From assembly GCF_000210295.1 (NCBI RefSeq), contig NC_026743.1, forward strand, positions 1,984,001 through 2,048,000: 64,000 bases of DNA, read 5' to 3'. Below, in pieces: positions 57,813 to 64,000 of the stretch (position 1 is its first letter; the number at the start of each line of letters is the position of its first letter). The notes beneath the pieces were generated by a model. That model worked only from the letters and a program-made list of their open reading frames with translations, did no database searches and was not told where the DNA came from. This DNA comes from Trypanosoma brucei gambiense DAL972. Taxonomy: Eukaryota > Euglenozoa > Kinetoplastea > Trypanosomatida > Trypanosomatidae. The translations under genes were made by a program, and so were the position numbers.

Positions 57813-58270
57813 TAGTGCATTGTTTTCCAGTGCTCGACACGCGTGCCCGTTGGTACGGTAGACATGAATCGAACGCCGGCCAGTGGGGGAGGGTGTAGTG
57901 GGGGAAAGGTTCCCGTGACCTTTTGTGTGGTGATCATATTCCCTCCCTCTTTTCATTGTACGTTATCTACAAATGTTTTTTTTCCACGCGCTTCTCGTTT
58001 TACTATCCTCTGTGCGCGGAGACTCTTTTGTGGTTGCATGTGTGTCCCTGTCTGTGCATCTGTGGGTGCAACTCCGCTTTGCCTCTTGATGAAAATGTGT
58101 TCCAGTTTCACTTTCTTTTTTTTCTTCTTTCCCTCATGGGTCGTGAAACAACATCACCACCAAAACGAGATTAGTGCTGAGGAAGGTCAGCTTGACCAGT
58201 AGCAACGACGAAATAACTGGGAAGAAGACAGCATCATTATAAATATTAGCATTACTCGTATAGGCATTGC
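57693..58270 (+). other. Intergenic with AC microsatellite
   Basis: 578 bases, no gene. It contains the (AC)16 tract and a T/C-rich tract at about 58110-58135 that should serve the next gene's splice acceptor. Frames here derive from the repeat. Confidence 0.6.
57778..57809 (+). repeat. (AC)16 microsatellite
   Basis: 32 bases of perfect AC repeat in the 3' UTR of the Rab23-like gene. It is a likely length polymorphism between isolates. Confidence 0.98.
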
Positions 58271-60136
58271 ATGCCACTTTTTAAACCATCGGAAATACCT
58301 GATAATTCGGCGACGGTCCCGCCCGTCACTGGTTGTCGAGACGGTTGTGTGGCGAGCGGCTTTGACAGCTACCCACGCGGGTTGATCGACCGATGTACTG
58401 TTGGTGGTAGGACGAACATTTGGCCCATACATCCGGATGTACAGCAGGCAATACAGCTGGGCAAACATTTAAACATGAAGGCTGTCGTCCGTGGTATGGG
58501 AGGCACTGGAAAGTCCACAGTTGTCTCGAGGCTCTGTGGTTACGTGCCCGCTACTCGCTATACTCCATCAACAGGGATCAGCGCTGGGACGTTTTTTTAT
58601 AGAAGCCGCACTTCAACCAATACTATGGTAGAGTGTGGGGGAGCAAAGGTTGAGTTATGGGATGTTGTCGACGATGCAACACCCTCTGGCACATCCGGCA
58701 CGGTAGCGGATATGCACACCGTGGATGTTTACCGCGGCTGCCATGTCGCTCTATTTGTCATTGATAGGAGACGGAAAGAGTCGCTCGAGTACGTTGTGCG
58801 TGAAGCGCCCCACGTCCCACCAACCACATGTATCGTAATTGTAATTAACTTCCGCGATGCCCCCAGGGAGTCGCTTGTTGTGTCGGAGCGTGACGTTAGT
58901 GCCGTGTGCAAATCCCTTCGCCGGACGACAACTCCGATGGTTTTGGCGGTGTCTGGCGGTCGACCGCCTCCGGAATGTTATTCGACGTCGGCAATATTTG
59001 TGAGCATCAGTGCGGTGACAGGTGATGGCATGGAATCCCTATGGGATGCTTTTGAGACGCCATTCCTCCTTGTTAAGGTACTGTCGCTTGAAGGGGAGAT
59101 AAATTCTTGTTTCCAGCACATTGAGCGTCATAGCACCCGGACATTAGACGAGTCAGCAAGGCGCCAGTTGCATGAGAAGGAGGAACTGCGGAGGTTGCGC
59201 AAGGAGAGAGAAATGGGTGAGACACGCAGTGGACATAATCCCCACAGAGGCGGTTGCGCCCCGCCAACACCGCGAAGAGAAGTCCTTTCCCTCACGCACG
59301 CGACGACGCGCGGTTGCGGAGACGTGGTGTGTGAGGAAAAGGATGTGGAGGAAAATGGGATAGCGAAGGGCTTCTTTGATGACCTTGAAGCTGATGAGAC
59401 ATGTGAAGAATGCTTTGGGGACGTTGGCGGCCATATTGGTGTCCAGAGCAGCGAGGCTGCAGCGGACGACGAGGCGGAGACGCTCAGCAGCAGCCATAAT
59501 GCTAGTTGTGTCCGTCGTTTGCCATCCCCAGCTGTGGCAGCGGCCGCATCACTGTTACGGAGGGACAAAGCAGTAGCAGGGGATTCATTAACTTCTATTG
59601 GCGGTTATACTGATAGTTTCCATGCGAACATGCCCCGAACAAGCAATTTGGAGGGGATCACGTTTGACGGTCGTGGTGGCGGTTTTAGTTTAGGGGAGGC
59701 GGTGACGTTGGACGATGGTTTCTTTGGTGTCGGGGGAGATGAAGAGGAAGAGGAGTTACGCCTGACAGATGAAGAGTCCCTTGCAGGAAACGGCAGCGAT
59801 GCTGATGAGAGTCTACCACCAAGGACTCGGATACAGTTGAAGGAACCCGTGTCGGTGAATTCCCTACCGGGAGCTGAACAGTCGGCGGTGATGACATCCA
59901 GCATGAAGGCAAATATCGATGTTCTTTCACGAGAAATGCAGAGCGTATTGCTAACGTCAACCGGATCTAAACCCAAGTCACGGCCAGAGCGCAGTAGCAG
60001 GCAACGAAGCAACCGCGACCGCAAAAATAGGGAGTTAAGACGCCGGAGGGCGCATGGCGCCGCTGAGTGTGGGGAGAAAAAGGAGATACACTGTGACAAA
60101 TACGATGATGGAACGTTTGAGGTTATACGAGATTGA
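58271..60136 (+). CDS. RABL6: RABL6-like GTPase-domain protein
   Basis: 621 residues, ATG at 58271. Residues about 65-275 form an atypical Rab-like G domain. There is a preceding helix (HPDVQQAIQLGKHLNMKAVV), P-loop RGMGGTGKST, and ELWDVVDDA at switch II in place of DTAGQ, as in human RABL6. DVYRGCHVALFVID follows, and G4 is replaced by NFRDAP, again as in RABL6 where it is NYRD. The rest is a long charged tail: a coiled segment (about 290-318), acidic patches (about 485-510), and a C-terminal basic stretch (about 575-605, RSSRQRSNRDRKNRELRRRR), possibly a nuclear signal. RABL6 (Parf) in animals binds GTP and affects proliferation; its ancestral role is unclear. The match in layout makes the family likely. 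Confidence 0.82.
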   Translation: MPLFKPSEIPDNSATVPPVTGCRDGCVASGFDSYPRGLIDRCTVGGRTNIWPIHPDVQQAIQLGKHLNMKAVVRGMGGTGKSTVVSRLCGYVPATRYTPSTGISAGTFFYRSRTSTNTMVECGGAKVELWDVVDDATPSGTSGTVADMHTVDVYRGCHVALFVIDRRRKESLEYVVREAPHVPPTTCIVIVINFRDAPRESLVVSERDVSAVCKSLRRTTTPMVLAVSGGRPPPECYSTSAIFVSISAVTGDGMESLWDAFETPFLLVKVLSLEGEINSCFQHIERHSTRTLDESARRQLHEKEELRRLRKEREMGETRSGHNPHRGGCAPPTPRREVLSLTHATTRGCGDVVCEEKDVEENGIAKGFFDDLEADETCEECFGDVGGHIGVQSSEAAADDEAETLSSSHNASCVRRLPSPAVAAAASLLRRDKAVAGDSLTSIGGYTDSFHANMPRTSNLEGITFDGRGGGFSLGEAVTLDDGFFGVGGDEEEEELRLTDEESLAGNGSDADESLPPRTRIQLKEPVSVNSLPGAEQSAVMTSSMKANIDVLSREMQSVLLTSTGSKPKSRPERSSRQRSNRDRKNRELRRRRAHGAAECGEKKEIHCDKYDDGTFEVIRD

Positions 60137-60772
60137 CAGACCGTATGGCATTTAACGTTGCTGAATCCGTTCCTCTGGCGACGACTTTCTCCTTCCTTCT
60201 GCTCCCCCCCGTTTCCCCCTCCTCTGAATGTTTGCTTTGTAATTATCATCAGCTAATTTTTACACTAGTTTCTTGCTGTTTCCACGAGTTTATTTATTTT
60301 TTACTCTTTTGTGTTGAATTCCGCTCCGGAGGTTGCTTCTCTGCATTTTTTTTTCCAAGGGCGAAGCAAGCAGGGGGAAAAGGCACGTGGAAAACCTAAT
60401 TTTTGGTGATGTATTTCTTCATATTCCTCTCTTTTTTTTTATTCTGCAGAATCTGTCGAAATCAAGTGCTTTCCAACGCTTATCTTTTGTTGTTGTTTTT
60501 TCGCACCGGGTGATATGTTCTTTCAACGCTGGCACCGCTGTTGCTTCCTGAGTTCCTGCTGGTCCTCGTACCGTAAAAAACTTTTCTTTTCACGTTGTTC
60601 AATTTTTTTGCATACCTTCCAACCGCTGCGTGAATCGAAACCAAACCAAGACAACGACTGTGAATCGGCACGAATTGATTGTCAAAAGAACGGTGCTGTT
60701 ATCGTCATTCTTACTTCGTCTGGCTCTGGGGCCGCAGGTGAAGACGTGCTCCCCCCCCCCAATCCGCCACGC
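60137..60772 (+). other. Intergenic and leader of ARL3
   Basis: 636 bases. The ARL3 frame remains open upstream to 60515, with an in-frame ATG there. A pyrimidine-containing stretch ending in GCCGCAG at about 60737 is a likely acceptor, leaving about 36 bases, including a C10 run, before ATG 60773. The T-rich tract near 60420-60445 is an alternative acceptor region that would include the extension. Confidence 0.5.
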
Positions 60773-61345
60773 ATGGGCCTGTTGGAGTTCCTTCTCAAGA
60801 TCCGACCCTTTTCGCGCCGAACGCGTCGGATCCTGATGCTCGGCCTTGACAACGCCGGTAAGACGCGTCTTTTGAGGAGGATATGTGAAGAGGAAGTATC
60901 CGACACTTTCCCAACGCAGGGGTTTAACATTCAAAACATCACCGCAGATGAGTTGAAATTTGTTGTGTGGGACGTTGGAGGTCAGAAGTCTCTCCGATCT
61001 TACTGGCGGCACTACTTTGACCATACTGATGCGCTCGTGTTCGTTATTGATTCTGCTGATATGGAGAGGATAGAGGAAGCAAGGACGGAGCTTCACTATA
61101 TTTTAGAGGAGGAAAAGTTAGTAGGTGTGCCGCTTCTGCTGTTTGCGAACAAGCAAGACATCCCAGAAGCGGCGTCGCAGGAGGAGGTTATGTCATCACT
61201 CAACCTGCGTGACACAATTAATCGCCCATGGCACATCGAGCTCTGCTCGGCTGAGACAGGGGAGGGGTTGAGCTCCGGCTTGTCGTGGGTGGTAGACACC
61301 CTGAAAAAGAGACGCCCATCGTTAAGGCCAGACGGCCAAGTATAA
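60773..61345 (+). CDS. ARL3: ADP-ribosylation-factor-like GTPase ARL3
   Basis: 190 residues from ATG at 60773. Close to ARL3: P-loop GLDNAGKT, PTQGFNIQNI in switch I, WDVGGQKSLRSYWRHYFDHT in switch II (catalytic Gln kept), NKQD at G4, CSAETGEG at G5. ARL3-GTP releases lipidated cargo from carriers such as UNC119 and PDE6delta inside cilia. T. brucei has three ARL3-type paralogues; this may be the one called ARL3B. The N-terminal helix (MGLLEFLLKIRPFSRRTRR) is amphipathic and Gly2 is present, although ARL3 is normally not myristoylated. An in-frame ATG 86 codons upstream would add a basic, Cys-rich extension without family resemblance, which I consider untranslated. Confidence 0.9.
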   Translation: MGLLEFLLKIRPFSRRTRRILMLGLDNAGKTRLLRRICEEEVSDTFPTQGFNIQNITADELKFVVWDVGGQKSLRSYWRHYFDHTDALVFVIDSADMERIEEARTELHYILEEEKLVGVPLLLFANKQDIPEAASQEEVMSSLNLRDTINRPWHIELCSAETGEGLSSGLSWVVDTLKKRRPSLRPDGQV

Positions 61346-62507
61346 TTGGAAGCTCCACCTCTTCAGGGCTTGCTATTATTTTATTTTATTTTGCGTGCCT
61401 CCCTCACAACTGGCCATGGGGCGGTCTGGAGCGTGTGGATCATAGGGGAACCCCCACGAGCAATTGTCGCAACAGTAAGGCAAATCTGTGTAAAATGTTC
61501 TATTTGTTTATTCTATTTCCCCCCTATCAGCTGTTTCAAAAGGCTTCAGGTTTCCTAAAGGAAACACGTTTGCCTAATTCGCGTGTGTCGTACTTTCAAC
61601 CCAGCTCTTTTCTTCCGCTGTGCGCGAGAGACACGTTAGGCCCGCTCCATTTCCTACATTTTTTCCGCGTTCTCTTACTTTGTTTCATTTAAGGCCCCAA
61701 AATGGAATATAGGATTAAAGTGCGGAACGAAATTCTGGTGAGTACGCACAACGGACCCAGGTTTGTTGGCTGTGGTTCTTTCCAGCCACTTTCTGTGCTC
61801 ACATCACGTGCCGATGTGGTTTGCGGAAGCAACTCTCGCCTCAGCGCACCACAGTACAGCAATTCGGTTGGTAATTGAAGGAATTCAACTTGTGGCTGAG
61901 AAGGTGATGACAAAATGTTTTCTGCACTGTCCTCGCCGGTTTTGTTTCTGACGGGTTTGACGGCGTGTGCCGTGCTCCTCCTCCCTTTTGTGCCGATTTC
62001 GCTTGCAGGTGGTGAAGTGATTCGATGGGCGAACGCGTGGGGAGTGAATGCGGGGACACCTTGTAGATTTTTTTTTACTTCTCTAGCTTATTTCTACTAA
62101 TGGAAGTCCGCCTAATTGGGGTTGGATACACGCCTTATGGTGTTGTTTTGATTATTATTCATAGTTGCTACTGGAGGCCGGTGGTTGCTTTAAAAAAATT
62201 TTCCTGCGGTCGGCGCAGCCAACAGTTATTCCGGTCTTAACGACTTGTTCTACACCATCACATGAGTGGAAGCTTTTCTCATGGTGTTCACGCCTCCTTT
62301 GTAGCGTTGTGAGGGAAATTGACAAACCGGATAACCGAGTGAGGGAATACAATTGCTTACAAAGAGTATTCAATTTATTTATGCTGTTTTTTTTGTATCT
62401 TTGCCTGTTGCTAATCCCAAGTGCCCCCTCTTTCGTCTTCGCTATGGGGCCATGCGCACCCATATATAAAGGTGACAATCCAAATCCAGAAGTGGGCACT
62501 TCCAAGG
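61346..62507 (+). other. Intergenic between ARL3 and coiled-coil gene
   Basis: 1.16 kb. Pyrimidine-rich segments at about 61500-61530, 61600-61690 and 62385-62440. A 61-codon frame at 61915-62100 encodes a hydrophobic N-terminal stretch and is reported separately as a weak candidate. Upstream ATGs at 62442 and 62451 precede the next gene's ATG. Confidence 0.5.
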
Positions 62508-64000
62508 ATGCAAAGTGGTGTGGGTAACATTACAACTCCCACGTCACCGCAACAACTTGTTGTAGAAGCTCCTGCTGAACTCCTGGAAACCTGTGGAGTG
62601 CAGTATCCTGCGGCGGCTGATGTGAATGAGGGCGAGGTTGTGGATTCCAAAGCCCTTTCTGCAGCCCCCGGGGAACGTGACGTCTCGGGATGTGGACCCA
62701 CACTGCTGTCACTTTTATACAGCACCCAAAAGAAGGACGAAGTAGGGCATCGCGCAGTAACGCCAATGTTGTGGGAGTGCAACGGAGCTCAAAAAAGATG
62801 TCACTCATCGAAACGGGACTTTACAACATGTGTGAAGGCGCGGAAGTCCCCTCCTCCGGGCTCTGCAACGGGGTCTGGAACTGGGGCCATTAGGGATTTT
62901 CTCAGACCGTATAGAGAGTCACACAGTAAACGGTTTCGTGCGAAGGTAGTGGATTGCCGCGCGGCTCTTTCAGTAGACGACCAAATCATCACCCTCAAAA
63001 ACGAGAACGCTAAATATAAGGCTCAGTTACTCACCAAAGATGTGCAGCTGAAGGAGCTTGAGGCAGCACTTCGTGCGTTTCGAGCGCCGAGGGTTCCGGT
63101 TCCCTCGGGCGTGACAGAACCTGCTGAAGTAGGGGGGTGTTATAATGGCACGGACACTGAGGTGGCGCGTCTTACCAGAGAAAATGGTGAGGTGTGGAGG
63201 CGGCTGCAGCAATCACATGCCCAGTTGGCAGTCTGGAAAAGGGATGCACGGGTTTCGAAGTTGCAGGAGTTGAAGATGGAGTTGGCTGTTTATCAGGCCG
63301 AAGTGACTCGCCTCGTGGCCGAGGTTCCATCTAGTGGCGGCGCTGGAGGTGCACAAAATCACCCAGCTAGGTCGAAGTTACAGAGAGAAGCGGAGACTTC
63401 ACGGGCAAAGGATCTCTTTATCGCTGAGCTAAAGGAAAGAGCGTCTGAGAACGCTACAGCACTGCGAAAATGCATGGACGACGCTATGCGCACAAAAAGT
63501 ACCCTTGAGCAGGTCCGGGAGGAGAATGAGTTGATATCTAAGGAGTTGTGCTTGTTCAGAAAAACGGCCTTAGCTCTGACACGGGTGCAGGAGGAACTGA
63601 GGGCCACCCAGTGTGAGCTGGCTGAGGCTCGAGAGCGGCTTCAAGCCTTCGAACAGATGATGCACACGGTGGGAGGTCCTGAGGAGGTAAAGGCTGTGGT
63701 TAAGGAACGTGATGCCCTTTTGACCCTGTTAAAGCAGCATAATGCACGCGAAGCGGCATATCACCGGGAGTTTTTCACCCGCCAGCGCGAAATGAAGGAG
63801 TCTATGGAGCGGTGCCTTCAGGAAGCTGTTCAACAAGAACGAGCACTGGCTCAGGATAGAGAGATGCAGCTTCGACGCTCTTGCTTGATGTGGAAAGAAA
63901 GGTGCGAGCGACTGCTTCCAGACAAGTCGTTCGAACAGGGACGTCTTATAGAGGGTGGTGGAACCGTTGTAGGAGATGAGGAACAGCAGACCGAGTTACA
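62508..64000 (+). CDS. Coiled-coil protein, N-terminal part (runs off right edge)
   Basis: The frame opens with ATG at 62508 and is unbroken to the end of the window (497 codons). Residues 1-150 are low in structure, with Pro/Ser/Gly and several Cys, ending in a basic patch (LRPYRESHSKRFRAKVV). From about residue 157 onward it is dominated by heptads (DDQIITLKNENAKYKAQLLT, then KELEAALRAF and onward) broken by Pro/Gly-rich hinges near 190-200 and 275-285. No motor, GRIP, IQ or kinase motif is visible in this part. A cytoskeletal or basal-body scaffold is plausible, but the missing C-terminus prevents assignment. It is cut by the window, not truncated in the genome. Confidence 0.85.
   Translation, partial: MQSGVGNITTPTSPQQLVVEAPAELLETCGVQYPAAADVNEGEVVDSKALSAAPGERDVSGCGPTLLSLLYSTQKKDEVGHRAVTPMLWECNGAQKRCHSSKRDFTTCVKARKSPPPGSATGSGTGAIRDFLRPYRESHSKRFRAKVVDCRAALSVDDQIITLKNENAKYKAQLLTKDVQLKELEAALRAFRAPRVPVPSGVTEPAEVGGCYNGTDTEVARLTRENGEVWRRLQQSHAQLAVWKRDARVSKLQELKMELAVYQAEVTRLVAEVPSSGGAGGAQNHPARSKLQREAETSRAKDLFIAELKERASENATALRKCMDDAMRTKSTLEQVREENELISKELCLFRKTALALTRVQEELRATQCELAEARERLQAFEQMMHTVGGPEEVKAVVKERDALLTLLKQHNAREAAYHREFFTRQREMKESMERCLQEAVQQERALAQDREMQLRRSCLMWKERCERLLPDKSFEQGRLIEGGGTVVGDEEQQTEL

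Noticed and set aside
57855..57875. GTTCGATTC on the minus strand resembling a tRNA B box
   Set aside because: Flanking bases do not pair as a T stem and no A box or acceptor stem is present.
60515..60772. N-terminal extension of ARL3 by 86 codons
   Set aside because: The extra sequence is low-complexity, Cys/Phe/Arg-rich, unlike any ARL, and a likely splice acceptor lies within it. Not fully excluded.
1..64000. CRISPR array, bacterial operon, phage or virus-like genes
   Set aside because: No spaced direct repeats of CRISPR type and no such proteins. Gene structure is plainly kinetoplastid.

Overview
The window is nuclear DNA of a kinetoplastid, almost certainly the Trypanosoma brucei group. 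The evidence is long arrays of intronless genes on one strand, pyrimidine tracts followed by AG (spliced-leader acceptors) in front of start codons, and several trypanosome-specific proteins: the THT1/THT2 hexose transporter tandem array, bloodstream-stage disulfide isomerase BS2, MYST acetyltransferase HAT3, cytochrome oxidase subunit IX and TOR1. The order TOR1, RPS12, THT array matches what I recall of the core of T. brucei chromosome 10. Strain or subspecies cannot be fixed from the sequence.

Layout. Positions 1-10544 form one polycistronic unit read leftward: BS2 (cut by the window edge), a coiled-coil protein, an OMS1-like methyltransferase-fold protein, a small membrane protein, eIF3c (5' half lost in a 100-N assembly gap), a short hypothetical ORF, a two-RRM protein, HAT3, COXIX and a PSP1-domain protein. 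Positions 10545-16769 hold no credible gene. They are a divergent strand-switch region, the expected site of Pol II initiation in both directions, with a GC- and pyrimidine-rich core that looks like decayed sequence, possibly an old retroposon. From 16770 everything reads rightward: a PARN-family deadenylase, three small uncharacterised genes, a giant 3721-residue HECT ubiquitin ligase, a secreted L-type-lectin-like protein, a PEX11-like protein, TOR1, ribosomal protein S12, the glucose transporter array (two THT1 then two THT2), a DnaJ co-chaperone, three small-GTPase-fold genes in a row (Rab23-like, RABL6-like, ARL3) and the start of a coiled-coil protein that runs off the right edge.

How the genes work together. 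There is no operon logic in the bacterial sense: neighbours share transcription and are separated by trans-splicing and polyadenylation, so control is mainly post-transcriptional. The clearest physiological unit is the THT array: four near-identical 12-helix transporters with shared 5' leaders and central domains but different loop 1, N-terminal helices and 3' UTRs, supporting low-affinity (bloodstream) and high-affinity (insect-stage) glucose uptake. The Rab23/RABL6/ARL3 trio is the other suggestive cluster.

Starts: several open frames extend upstream of the first ATG through GTG/TTG or pyrimidine tracts. I moved those starts to the first ATG after a plausible splice acceptor. I found no novel defence or mobile system. 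The best leads are the strand-switch core, the THT mosaic structure, a lectin lacking its sugar-binding Asp, and two tiny or divergent genes with tentative family resemblance.
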